Source: a bacterium
GTDB taxonomy: Bacteria; Pseudomonadota; Alphaproteobacteria; Rhizobiales; Aestuariivirgaceae
Assembly: GCA_022842165.1 (NCBI GenBank)
Contig: JALHQC010000032.1
Span: 1 to 45,940 of the forward strand
Length of the DNA: 45,940 bases
Reading direction: 5' to 3'
The notes below the pieces were generated by a model. That model was not told the DNA's origin. It worked only from the letters and a program-made list of their open reading frames with translations, and searched no databases. This document shows, piece after piece, positions 33,784 through 42,121 of the stretch; the first letter of the stretch is position 1, and every line of letters starts with the position of its first letter. Position numbers and translations under genes: made by a program.

Positions 33784-34818
33784 TTACTGCTTCGGCGGAA
33801 CCTTCGTGTTGTAGCGCTTGCCCCATTCGGTCATCACGGTTTCGCGGTTTGCGGCGAGCTTGGCGAAGTCCATCTTAAGGAGCTTCTCTTTCTCGCCCTG
33901 CGGATAGTTCTCGGGCAGGGACGAGATGTCGTCATAGGCCGTGATGGGCAGGAACTTGGACGAAATCTGGGCGGCATCGCGTGATGACACCCAGTCGGCC
34001 AGCGTCTTGGCGTCTTCCATATTCTTGGCGCCCTTGACGATGGCGGTCGCCTCGATCTCCCAGCCAAGGCCTTCCTCCGGCAGGATGATCTGAATCGGTG
34101 CACCCTCATTGACGGCCTTCACTGCGGGGGTGGCGTAGGAAATGCCGATCACCGTTTCGCCGGCGGCCGCCTGGCGGCAGGGCGCGCTGCCGGAGTGGCC
34201 GTATTGCGAGATGTTCTCGTGCAGCGCATCCATGAACTTCCAGCCGCCTTCCTCGCCAAATGCAGTGAGCCAGCCGTTTACTGCCAGGAATGCTGTGCCG
34301 GAAGACAGCGGGCTCGGCATGGTGATGTGGCCCTTGTATTCCGGCTTGGTGAGATCCATCCAGCTCTTGGGGGCGGGAATGCCAAGCTTCTCGCCCTCTA
34401 CCGTGTTGAAGCAAACCGATGCTGCCCAGGCGTCGATTCCGACCCACACCGGATTGTCGCGGCTGTCGCGCATGACCGGGCTGACAGCGTCATAGTTGGC
34501 GGGCCTATAGCTTTCGAGCAGGCCCAGCGCATCGGCAGACATGAGGGCCGAGACGGCGTTGCCCATGATCACATCTGCTTGGGGATTGGCGGCTTCCGCA
34601 ATGACCCGGGCAATGATCGGCGCTGTCGAACCATTGATCATCTCGATCTTGACATCCGGGTTGGCAGCCATAAAGCCATCGGCAAGCGCTTTGGCTTGGT
34701 CCTCGTCGAGTGAGCTGTAGACAGTAAGTGTCCGCTGGTCTGCGAGTGCAGAGGACCCCCCGATCATCGTGGTAAGAAGCGCTGCAACCGCGAAGCGGCG
34801 CGAAAGATTAGCGAGCAT
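33784..34818 (-). CDS. ABC transporter substrate-binding protein (2-aminoethylphosphonate type)
   Basis: A 344-residue periplasmic protein with a Sec signal (MLANLSRRFAVAALLTTMIG, cleavage likely after SALA). The mature part starts DQRTLTVYSSLDEDQAKALAD, a pattern shared by the iron(III)-type and putative aminoethylphosphonate-binding proteins. Later blocks include GSTAPIIARVIAEAANPQADV, WVGIDAWAASVCFNT, PSPLSSGTAFLAVNG, and the C-terminal ITAYDDISSLPENYP. The tyrosines that bind iron in FbpA-like proteins are not evident, which favours an organic ligand. AAAGGGAA lies before the ATG at 34818. It is the first gene of a minus-strand operon of five (binding protein, ATPase, permease, phosphatase, PLP enzyme). 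Confidence 0.87.
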   Translation of the reverse strand: MLANLSRRFAVAALLTTMIGGSSALADQRTLTVYSSLDEDQAKALADGFMAANPDVKIEMINGSTAPIIARVIAEAANPQADVIMGNAVSALMSADALGLLESYRPANYDAVSPVMRDSRDNPVWVGIDAWAASVCFNTVEGEKLGIPAPKSWMDLTKPEYKGHITMPSPLSSGTAFLAVNGWLTAFGEEGGWKFMDALHENISQYGHSGSAPCRQAAAGETVIGISYATPAVKAVNEGAPIQIILPEEGLGWEIEATAIVKGAKNMEDAKTLADWVSSRDAAQISSKFLPITAYDDISSLPENYPQGEKEKLLKMDFAKLAANRETVMTEWGKRYNTKVPPKQ

Positions 34819-35288
34819 GGAGTTTCCCTTTGTGAGCTGATGCGCCATGCTGGGGTATTGGCCGCAGATTGCAGTTGTGTGACGATCCTGGAGGCGTCTG
34901 ACCACACTCGAAAGCCGGGTTTCATTTCGCACTGCACCATTTGTGCCGGACCGTCAATCTGCCTCGCATGGATGAGTGAGGAAATCGCATAGGATCAAAC
35001 TGCATACATGCGCAAAGCCAGAACGAAAGTGCGCGCTATCCCTCCGCAGCTGCGAAACGGCACGGCAGTAATCCCGATGAGTTTAAGCAGCAGTTTTTGC
35101 GCGCAGGTCTTCCATTTCTCAAGCCAGTCTCATCTTGTAGGGCCCGATAGTCATCTGTTCCCGATCGCACATCAGACTGGCTGCAAGGTTCCTCTTTATG
35201 ACGAGTATCGTTAGAGCGGAGTTCAGGCAACTCAGCGGTCAGTCTTGCCATCGCAAGCCGATTATCCGGTGGGCGGCTACCAACGGCA
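34819..35288. other. Region between the two ABC importer operons
   Basis: 470 bases with no supported gene. It should contain the promoter of the first importer operon (minus strand) and the end of the second. Short open frames here lack any recognisable motif. No clear terminator hairpin with T-run was found. Confidence 0.5.
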
Positions 35289-36350
35289 TCACTGCGATAG
35301 TTCGAAGATGTCGCTGCTGCTGCAATGCGCGGATGCCAGTTGTCCGATGGTAGGCGGCGTCTGATTTGGGGTGTTGAACATATCGAACGAGATGATCTCG
35401 CCGCCGGCATCCATTCGAATGCGGATGACAGAACCCATGAAGTTGACGGCCTTCACCTCGCCCCGGAAACTCACGTCGCGTGATTCGGATGGCGTGAGGG
35501 AGATCGCTTCCGGACGCAGCCCAAGCGAAAGCTTGCCCTCAGCGTCGGCCGTGCGGACGGGCTGCGCCAACCTCATCGTCGTGCCGCCGGCGGACACAGA
35601 CTGCAGATCCTGCCCGTTCGCTCGGGCCTTCAGCACATTCAGCGTGCCGACGAAGCCCGCCACGAATCGGGTGGCAGGGCGGTTGTAGATTTCCGACGGC
35701 GTTCCAATCTGGTCCGCGCGTCCGCCGTTCATCACCACGATGCGATCGGAGATCGACATTGCCTCTTCCTGGTCGTGCGTGACGAAGACCGTGGTGATGT
35801 CGAGCTTGCGTTGGATGGCGCGGATTTCCTCGCGCAGGGATACACGGATCTTCGCGTCAAGCGCCGACAGTGGCTCGTCCAGCAACAAGACCTGCGGCTT
35901 TGGGGCCAGGGCGCGGGCAAGGGCGACGCGCTGCTGCTGGCCACCGGACATCTCATAGGGATACCGTTCGGCCAGATGGGTGAGTCCGATCAGCCCTAGC
36001 ATCTCGTTCACACGCGACTCGATTTCAGTTTTGGAAAGCCCGGCGACCTTGAGACCAAAGGCGATGTTGCCGAAGACATTCATGTTGGGAAACAGTGCAT
36101 AGGCTTGAAACACCATGCCGATCCGCCGCATGTTGGGAGAAAGTTCCGTCACGTCGCGGCCGTCGATGCTGATCTTGCCCGACGTGGGGCCTTCGAAGCC
36201 TGCGATCATGCGCAGCACGGTGGTCTTGCCGCAGCCGGACGGCCCAAGGAAAGAGACGAACTCGCCCTTGTCGACGCCGAGGTCGAAGCCCTTCACGACC
36301 GTGTTGCTGCCGAAACTCTTGACGGCGTTGCTGATGGACAGAAAGCTCAT
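35289..36350 (-). CDS. ABC transporter ATP-binding protein of the second importer
   Basis: A 353-residue ATPase. Walker A is GPSGCGKTT, Q-loop GMVFQAYALFPNMNVFGNIAFGL, signature MSGGQQQRVALARAL, Walker B VLLLDEPLSALDAKI, and switch His in VTHDQEEAMSISDRI. A TOBE domain occupies the C-terminal third (LGLRPEAISL, RGEVKAVNFMGSVIRIRM). The start at 36350 (MSFLSISNAVKSFG) lies two bases after the permease stop. The last residues (HCSSSDIFELSQ) are not conserved in character. It is the last gene of a minus-strand operon of binding protein, two permeases and ATPase. The substrate is unknown; the layout resembles PhnSTUV-type or spermidine/iron-type importers. Confidence 0.9.
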   Translation of the reverse strand: MSFLSISNAVKSFGSNTVVKGFDLGVDKGEFVSFLGPSGCGKTTVLRMIAGFEGPTSGKISIDGRDVTELSPNMRRIGMVFQAYALFPNMNVFGNIAFGLKVAGLSKTEIESRVNEMLGLIGLTHLAERYPYEMSGGQQQRVALARALAPKPQVLLLDEPLSALDAKIRVSLREEIRAIQRKLDITTVFVTHDQEEAMSISDRIVVMNGGRADQIGTPSEIYNRPATRFVAGFVGTLNVLKARANGQDLQSVSAGGTTMRLAQPVRTADAEGKLSLGLRPEAISLTPSESRDVSFRGEVKAVNFMGSVIRIRMDAGGEIISFDMFNTPNQTPPTIGQLASAHCSSSDIFELSQ

Positions 36351-36352
36351 GA

Positions 36353-37183
36353 TCAGGTCCTCGTTGCGGGACGGCTGTTGGGGAACGGCAACCAGCGCTG
36401 CCCGGGCTTCCGGGTGGCGAAGACCTGCATCAGCGCCATGCAGCACCAGGTAAAGCCGAACGACATGATGGCGAGTGCCGCCGGTTCGTAGGCGCGGTCC
36501 TGGCCGAGTTGCACCAGATAGGGGCCGAAGGCGGGTCGGTTTAGAAGGCTTGCAAGCACGAATTCCCCGAGCGAGATCGAGAAGGTGAGGAAGGCGCCCG
36601 AGATGATCGCCGCCCGCACATTGGGGAAGATGACCGACACGATGGTGCGCACGCGGGAGGCGCCCAGGCTCTGGGCGGCCTCCGACAGCGTGGAGATGTC
36701 GATGGCCGCCATGCCGTTGTCGACGGCGCGGAACATGTAGGGCATCGACAGCACGACATAGCCCATTACCAGGAGGACATCGGTGCCAAGGGTGCTCGTC
36801 GTCAAAGGCATCCATGAATTCGATCCGAACAGACGGATGTAGCCGAAGACCAACACGACAGGCGGCAGGATCAGCGGGAGCAGGCTGATGAACTCGACGA
36901 CCGGACGGAGCTTCGGCAATTTAAGGCGCACCCAATAGGCGGTGGGCACGACAATGATGGCGCCGATGAGAATTGCGACGAGGGATGCGACGGTCGAATA
37001 GCTGATCGTTTTCAAAAAGGCGGCGCTGTTGAACACCGATTGGTATGCTGCAAAGCCCAGTTCGCCGCGCGTCATCTTCAGGGAAAAATAGAAGGTGGCG
37101 ACCAGCGGGAGGATGAAGAACGTGGCGCCGAGGAGCGCAGCAAGCATCGGATACAATGGAAAGCGCTTCATCATTTCTGCCAC
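36353..37183 (-). CDS. ABC transporter permease 2 of the second importer
   Basis: A 276-residue inner-membrane protein with six predicted helices. The coupling-helix motif is SEAAQSLGASRVRTIVSVIFPNVRAA, characteristic of the CUT1/potC-like permeases. The N-terminus MAEMMKRFPLYPMLAALLGATFF is a typical first helix. It overlaps the first permease by 13 bases if the start at 37183 is right; the next ATG (two codons in) would shorten this. It works as a heterodimer with the product of the upstream gene. Confidence 0.9.
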   Translation of the reverse strand: MAEMMKRFPLYPMLAALLGATFFILPLVATFYFSLKMTRGELGFAAYQSVFNSAAFLKTISYSTVASLVAILIGAIIVVPTAYWVRLKLPKLRPVVEFISLLPLILPPVVLVFGYIRLFGSNSWMPLTTSTLGTDVLLVMGYVVLSMPYMFRAVDNGMAAIDISTLSEAAQSLGASRVRTIVSVIFPNVRAAIISGAFLTFSISLGEFVLASLLNRPAFGPYLVQLGQDRAYEPAALAIMSFGFTWCCMALMQVFATRKPGQRWLPFPNSRPATRT

Positions 37184-38100
37184 CGCTCCGCGCGGTTGCG
37201 CAATATCAGATAGAGGACGTTCGACACACCCATGATCACCACCATGCCGAGCGCAAGCGCATAGCCGAGGTTCGGATTGTAGAGCACGTTGCCCCTGATC
37301 TGCTGGAACAGCACGATCGGCACGACGTCAAAGCCCGAGCCCATCAGCGCATAGACGGTGGCGAGCGTGCCGAAAGCGTTCGCGAACAGCAGCAGGAAGC
37401 AGCCGAGGATGGTGGGAGTCAGCACCGGCAGGCCAACCATCTGCCAGTATTGCATGCGAGTGGCGCCCAGTATTTCGGCCGCCTCGCGCCATTCCTTCTT
37501 CAGTCCGTCAAGCGCCGGGGCGATTATCAGAAACATAAGCGGCAGTTGGAAGTAGAGATAAACAAGGGCCAGCCCGAAAAATGAAAACAGGTTGAAGCCC
37601 GTGGCATAGAGATTGAAGCCGAACAGCTCGCGCAGCAGCACGGTCACTAGACCGAGGCGGCCCAATGTGGCGATGAAGGCGAAGGCGAGCGGAATGCCTG
37701 CGAAGTTCGATGCCACGCCAGAGAAGGTGGTGAAGGCGCTGCGCACCCAGCCGGGCAGGCCGCCAATGATGACGGCATGCGCGAGGATCAGGCCCGTCAC
37801 CGTGCCGATGAGCGCCGAAAGCAGGCTCAGACGGATCGACAGAGAAAAACTTGCGACGATATTGGTGCTACCTAGCGCAATTATGTTGTCGAAGGTTAAA
37901 TCCCCGTCGGCATTCTGGAAGGCGCCTGCGACGAGGTAGAGGATGGGCCCGATCAGGAACAGAAATGAGAAGATGAAGAAGGGCGCGACACCGAGCCAGT
38001 TCCAGTTTATGGCGCGGACCGCGGAGCTGCGGCGGGCTGGCTTACCCAGTTCCGCGGGCAATGTCGTTACATCGACGGTCATGTCTGGATTTTCCGGCAT
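37171..38100 (-). CDS. ABC transporter permease 1 of the second importer
   Basis: A 309-residue inner-membrane protein with a hydrophilic N-terminal extension of about 35 residues, then six helices. The coupling motif is REAAEILGATRMQYWQMVGLPVLTPTI. An LGVAPFFIFSFLFLIGPILYLV helix opens the membrane part, as in potB-type permeases. Start at 38100 (MPENPDMTVDV); a second ATG is at codon 7. It is separated from the binding-protein gene by 58 bases that hold a strong hairpin. Confidence 0.9.
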   Translation of the reverse strand: MPENPDMTVDVTTLPAELGKPARRSSAVRAINWNWLGVAPFFIFSFLFLIGPILYLVAGAFQNADGDLTFDNIIALGSTNIVASFSLSIRLSLLSALIGTVTGLILAHAVIIGGLPGWVRSAFTTFSGVASNFAGIPLAFAFIATLGRLGLVTVLLRELFGFNLYATGFNLFSFFGLALVYLYFQLPLMFLIIAPALDGLKKEWREAAEILGATRMQYWQMVGLPVLTPTILGCFLLLFANAFGTLATVYALMGSGFDVVPIVLFQQIRGNVLYNPNLGYALALGMVVIMGVSNVLYLILRNRAERWQK

Positions 38101-38114
38101 TTCAGAACAAGTTC

Positions 38115-38137
38115 GGATGCCGGGGGGCCCGGCATCC
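38115..38137 (-). other. mRNA hairpin between binding-protein and permease genes
   Basis: GGATGCCGGG (38115-38124) and CCCGGCATCC (38128-38137) form a perfect 10-bp stem with a 3-base loop and no T-run. Such intercistronic stems commonly protect the upstream binding-protein message and lower expression of the following permeases; that role is inferred. Confidence 0.7.
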
Positions 38138-38158
38138 GCTGTCGTGGTCAGGATGCGA

Positions 38159-39265
38159 TCAGTTCGCGCCCATCTCGGTGGCCCAGGTCTCTGCTACCAC
38201 GGCTTTGGCCGCGCCCTGTTCCTCGAGGGTGGGGAACACAGCCTTGGCATAGTTCTCAGCCGGCGGCAGCTTGGCCATCATGTCAGCCGGGATCACGTTG
38301 CGCGCCACCATGTCGTTGAAGCGGATGGGGTGGCAGTATCCCGAGAGCCAGCCCAGTTGACCCTCGTCCGAATAGAGGTATTCCATCCAGAGCTTGGCCG
38401 CGTTGGGGTGCGGGGCATAGGCGGAGATCGCCTGCACATAGACACCGGCGATCACGCCGTCAGACGGGATGACAACTTCCATCTGCGGGTTGCCCGCCAG
38501 CTTGTCGCGCATCGCGAGGACGTTGTAGTCCCAATCGAACATGATCGGCGTGGTGCCTTGCGCGAAGTTCTGCGCCGAACCACCGACTTCGACGAAGTTA
38601 CCGGTGGATTTCATTTCCTTGAGGAAGGCGATGCCGGTTTTAGCAGCGTCGGCGCCGCCCTTGCCACCCATGGCGAGGCCTGCCGCATAGAGCGACATCA
38701 TCGAGCTGTTGCCAGTGCGCGGATCGCCCGGAATGGCGACCATGTTGGCATACTTCGTGTCTTTCAGGTCCGCGAAGCTGGTGGGCGAGGGACCGGTGAC
38801 CACGTCCTTGTTGATCGCCATGGCCAGAACGCCATAATAGTCGCCATACCAGTAGCCCTCGGCGTCCTTGGCGCTGTCCGGAATCGAGTCCCAGGTCGAA
38901 ACCTTGTAAGGCTGGATCAGCCCTTCAGCCTTGGCGGCGGGACCGAAGGACAGACCCACGTCGATGACGTCCGGCGCCTGCGGGCCCTTGTTGTCCTTGT
39001 TCGCCTTGATGGCCTCGATCTCGTCGCCCGAGCCCGCGTTCGGATTCAGCTCGTTCACTTCGATACCGTATTTCGTCTTGAAACCTTCTATGACGGCTCC
39101 GTAGTTGCACCAGTCATGCGGTAGCGCGATGGTGGTCAAAGTGCCTTCTGCTTTCGCGGCGGCGATCAACGCCTCCATGTCGTTAGCCTGAGCCTGGATC
39201 GTGCTACTGCCGGAAACCGCAATCGCGGTTGCCAGTGCAAGCACCTTGAAAGTTTTCGTTGTCAT
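38159..39265 (-). CDS. ABC transporter substrate-binding protein of the second importer
   Basis: A 368-residue periplasmic protein with a Sec signal (MTTKTFKVLALATAIAVSGS, cleavage near IQAQA). The mature part begins NDMEALIAAAKAEGTLTTIAL, a common opening of family 1/family 13-type binding proteins (PotD, iron, thiamine, phosphonate importers). Blocks include EGYWYGDYYGVLAMAINKDV, TIMFDWDYNVLAMRDKL-like text (PIMFDWDYNVLAMRD) and DEGQLGWLSGYCHPIRF. The ligand cannot be deduced. It is the first gene of the second importer operon. The neighbouring broken phytase-like gene hints at an organophosphorus substrate, but weakly. An upstream open frame exists without homology; I start at 39265. Confidence 0.88.
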   Translation of the reverse strand: MTTKTFKVLALATAIAVSGSSTIQAQANDMEALIAAAKAEGTLTTIALPHDWCNYGAVIEGFKTKYGIEVNELNPNAGSGDEIEAIKANKDNKGPQAPDVIDVGLSFGPAAKAEGLIQPYKVSTWDSIPDSAKDAEGYWYGDYYGVLAMAINKDVVTGPSPTSFADLKDTKYANMVAIPGDPRTGNSSMMSLYAAGLAMGGKGGADAAKTGIAFLKEMKSTGNFVEVGGSAQNFAQGTTPIMFDWDYNVLAMRDKLAGNPQMEVVIPSDGVIAGVYVQAISAYAPHPNAAKLWMEYLYSDEGQLGWLSGYCHPIRFNDMVARNVIPADMMAKLPPAENYAKAVFPTLEEQGAAKAVVAETWATEMGAN

Positions 39266-39462
39266 GTCATGTCCCTGTTGAGACCACCGGCCCGTTTTCC
39301 GGAGATCGCTGCAAGGGCTAGTGGTGCGATGTTGCGGTTGCGTGACGATCCGACACAGGATCGGCATGTTGTTGCAACAACCCTGTGCACTGATGCAGAA
39401 TGCTGCCTGCTTCCACTGGCCCAGACGATTGCGGCGCTCGGAGGGAGATCACCAAAACACAA
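39266..39462. other. Promoter region of the second importer operon
   Basis: About 200 bases with no gene, between the binding-protein start and the terminator of the broken phytase-like gene; it should hold the promoter of the minus-strand operon. I see no convincing -35/-10 pair or Pho box. Confidence 0.4.
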
Positions 39463-39489
39463 ATGCCGGCCCCTTGCTTGGGCCGGCAT
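39463..39489 (-). terminator. Rho-independent terminator of the phytase-like pseudogene
   Basis: ATGCCGGCCC (39463-39472) and GGGCCGGCAT (39480-39489) form a perfect 10-bp stem with a 7-base loop; reading the minus strand, it is followed by TTTGTGTTTTGG. It lies 25 bases after the pseudogene stop. Confidence 0.82.
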
Positions 39490-39513
39490 CCGGGCATCAG
39501 GACTGCAAACCTG

Positions 39514-40386
39514 TCAGAGCTTACCCACTGACCAGAACAGCGTCTCGCCGTTCGAGTCGTTCACGCCGTCATTATAAGTGACAGCAAAGCCCTCGCCGCT
39601 GGCGTCGATGGCAAAGCTTTCGATCTTCTCGAGCGCCTAACCTCCGGTAGTCAGGAGATCCGGAAGGAGGTCCCGCACTAGCTCCTTGTTGACTGTCAGA
39701 AGCTCATCGCCGATCCTTCCCGGCTGTATCGGCTCTGGAAACCCGATACAGCCGCTTGATGGAAGCCGCAGCGCCGATCTGGTTGTCGCGCTCGACAATG
39801 TAAACGAAATCGCCGTGGGCAGTGATTTCCGATAGGCCGACCCAACCTGCTTCGCCCTTGTCAAGCGCGTAACGCACCGCACCCTATTCCTCGGCCTTGG
39901 GTCTGTAAGAGACGAGTTTCACCGTTCCCTTCGGGTCGTCCGCCCATTCGCGCTGGACGGCCATCCACAGCATGGTGTCGTCGCCAGAACCAGTGACGAT
40001 GATGCCTTCGAAGCCGAACCGCGTCACGCCTCTCAGCAATTCATCGGGAAGGCCTATGGACTGGCCTCCGCACAATCGGGCTCATTGCCCTTCGAATTCC
40101 GCCGGTCGGCATAATGACCGTGAAGCGCGACCTGGTGTTTGATCTCCGCACCGCACTCCCAGAGCACTTGTCCCGTCTTGCTAAGGATGGTGAAGCCGCG
40201 TGCGCCGCCCCTGTAATCGTCTTCATTGGCGACAACGAGCCGGTCCGGGTCGAGCCATTGGACGGTGTCGGGTTCGCAGGGCTGACCCTTCTGCCCGTGT
40301 GCATCGACGTCCTGATGGAGAATCCCCGCTGCGACTTGGGTAAGCCGTTCTATCCCGTCGTGGGAAAGTTGATTGATCGCCGTCAT
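39514..40386 (-). pseudogene. Esterase-like phytase-family protein, broken
   Basis: Pieces of one protein can be followed along the minus strand: EPDTVQWLDPDRLVVANEDD, ARGFTILSKTGQVLWECG, HQVALHGHYADRRNSKGNEPD, LRGVTRFGFEGIIVTGSGDD, VKLVSYRPKAEE, stop, RYALDKGEAGWVGLSEITAHGD, FVYIVERDNQIGAA, a frameshift near 39740, GDELLTVNKELVRDLLPDLL, TTGG, stop, ALEKIESFAIDASGEGFAVT and FWSVGKL. This is the C-terminal half of the phytase-like esterase family. There are at least two nonsense codons (near 39637 and 39884) and one or more frameshifts, and the N-terminal half is missing. It lies beside a transporter operon, and such proteins are exported hydrolases, so it may once have supplied the importer with substrate. 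Confidence 0.75.
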
Positions 40387-40540
40387 TCGTTTCCAGACAC
40401 GGCTGCTGTCACAGGGACCGGTGGAGTGTGCACGAGGGAACGAAGTGAAGTCCTAGCGGGATTCCGATGTGATTGAATGGTATGGAGCCGGTGTTGGCAG
40501 AATGTTGGCGCGTCCGCCTTGGATCGCTAGTCCACGCCGG

Positions 40541-40795
40541 TTAGATTCGACGATAAATCACCAGATCATACCAGCCGAAGCCGAGGCCCGCATGGTTGCC
40601 TGCGTCGCAGGTTGCGGATAGCACGAGGTAGGGCATGAGGCGTGCCAGCCGACCATCAATGCGCATCATGCCGAGTTGGCCTGCCATCGGGATGGGCGTG
40701 TCTCCCTGCCGGATGAATTGGCGCTGCAGGCGCTGATCGGAGTGGCTGCGCGTGTAGGTCTGAAGTCGGTCGATCTGCCACAATTCTTGGCAATC
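40541..40795 (-). pseudogene. Cas6-like RAMP endoribonuclease, C-terminal fragment
   Basis: The minus strand reads LWQIDRLQTYTRSHSDQRLQ, then IPMAGQLGMMRIDGRLARLM, PYLVLSATCDAG and NHAGLGFGWYDLVIYRR before a stop. This follows the C-terminal part of Cas6-type CRISPR RNA-processing proteins: a strand with G-x-x-G, a segment of the type GDLAPFLP-x-L, and the Gly-rich loop G-GLG-x-Y at the end. The upstream part of the gene is not recognisable and the frame then runs antisense into the GntR gene, so this is a fragment. No CRISPR array or other cas gene is visible in the window. The identification is from pattern only and could be wrong. Confidence 0.4.
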
Positions 40796-40860
40796 TGACG
40801 TGCCGGCATTTCCGCACGAAGACCATTGACGAAAATTGAGTTGTAGGATGATATGAGGAC

Positions 40861-41646
40861 TTGACGTCGAAGGTTGAGACAGTCGTGTCCGTCCGCTCAA
40901 GGAACTTCGTTCATTCCGAGAACCTTCCACAGAAGGTCGTTTCGCTTCTTTATGGCGATATCGATTCGGGAGTGCTGGCGCCGGGCAACAGGCTTCCGAC
41001 CGAACAGCAGCTTGCGGCCAGGCTTGGCGTGAGCCGAAATGTGATCAGGGAGGCCATCGCGCAATTGCGTGCCGATGGCATTGTCGAGGCGCGGCAGGGC
41101 ATCGGCGTGTTCGTGCTGGCACCTGAGCAGCGTGCCGCCATACGGATCGACCGGGCCGCTCTGCAGGATGCCGGCAACATGGAGCGACTGTTCGAGTTGC
41201 GGAGCGTTCTTGAAACCGAGGCCGCGGCCCTTGCGGCTATTCGAAGAAGTCCCGACCAGCTGGCGGCCATCAAGGCGCATCTGGACCGGATGAGCGGCGA
41301 GGAACGCTGGGAAGATGGCAGCATCGACGCCGATCTGGCATTCCACCGTGAGATCGCCAAGGCTACCGACAACACCTACATCCATACCTTTATTTCGTTC
41401 GTGTGCGAGCAGATCCGGCAGACCATCTATTACGCCCGGAAGATCAACCCACTTCATGACCTCGTGACCGTAAACGTCGGCGAGCATGTCAGGATCTATG
41501 ATGCGCTTGTCGCGGGCGATCCAAAGGCGGCGGCCCATGCGATGCGCCACCACATTCATGGCGCAGCCGAACGCGTGGGCGTCAAACTGGGCGAATATCC
41601 CCGCGAAGCAGAAACAGCAGCAAAACGAAAGAAGGCGGCAACATGA
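40861..41646 (+). CDS. GntR/FadR-family transcriptional regulator
   Basis: A 261-residue regulator. The N-terminal winged helix has VVSLLYGDIDSGVLAPGNRL, PTEQQLAARLGVSRNVIREA and QLRADGIVEARQGIGVFV. The C-terminal FCD domain has an all-helical fold with potential metal ligands in the D-x-x-x-H pattern (DADLAFHREIAKATDN) and later His residues (NVGEHVRIYDAL, AMRHHIHGAA). The effector is likely a carboxylic acid of unknown identity. The start is uncertain: TTG at 40861 or GTG at 40885, both with weak upstream purine stretches. The end overlaps the VOC gene by four bases. It probably controls the VOC-ABC operon behind it. Confidence 0.88.
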   Translation: MTSKVETVVSVRSRNFVHSENLPQKVVSLLYGDIDSGVLAPGNRLPTEQQLAARLGVSRNVIREAIAQLRADGIVEARQGIGVFVLAPEQRAAIRIDRAALQDAGNMERLFELRSVLETEAAALAAIRRSPDQLAAIKAHLDRMSGEERWEDGSIDADLAFHREIAKATDNTYIHTFISFVCEQIRQTIYYARKINPLHDLVTVNVGEHVRIYDALVAGDPKAAAHAMRHHIHGAAERVGVKLGEYPREAETAAKRKKAAT

Positions 41647-42089
41647 GCGAGATCCAGTCTCTGAAGATCACAGACGTTTGCCTGCTGGTCGAGAACATCG
41701 AGCGGACCGTTGATTTCTACACGAAGATACTGGGCTTCAGGTTAAGGCGCCGCGCCGAGGGTTTTGCCGACTTCCACAGCGATGGCGTGACGCTCGCAGC
41801 ATGGGAACTCGACCACATAAACAGGCACTGCGGTGTTTCGAACCTTCGCGCGCCGCCCAAGGCCCACAAGACCGCCATCGCCGCGAGGCTTTCGGCGCCA
41901 GCCGATATCGATGCCATGCATCAGCGGCTGCTGGGGAAGGGCGTTGTATTTGTCAGCCCGCCTGCAGACTATCTGTGGAACGCGCGCTGCGCCTACTTCA
42001 CGGACCCTGACGACAATGTGTGGGAGATTTATGCCTGGTATCCGGACGGGCCCAAGCATGACTTCGACACATCCGAGACTGCCAACTGA
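41643..42089 (+). CDS. VOC-family protein (glyoxalase/extradiol-type fold)
   Basis: A 148-residue protein of two beta-alpha-beta-beta-beta modules. The opening ITDVCLLVENIERTVDFYTKILGFRL is the classic first module; the second ends FTDPDDNVWEIYAW, with the metal-ligand Glu in WEIY. The usual N-terminal His ligand position is Cys or Val here (TDVCLLV), so metal binding may be altered. Family members include glyoxalases, dioxygenases and resistance proteins; no substrate can be assigned. It is translationally coupled to the GntR gene (ATGA) and sits 32 bases before the binding-protein gene, so it likely acts on the compound taken up by the transporter. Confidence 0.85.
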   Translation: MSEIQSLKITDVCLLVENIERTVDFYTKILGFRLRRRAEGFADFHSDGVTLAAWELDHINRHCGVSNLRAPPKAHKTAIAARLSAPADIDAMHQRLLGKGVVFVSPPADYLWNARCAYFTDPDDNVWEIYAWYPDGPKHDFDTSETAN

Positions 42090-42121
42090 AAAGACCCATA
42101 AACACAAACACGGAGGAGACC

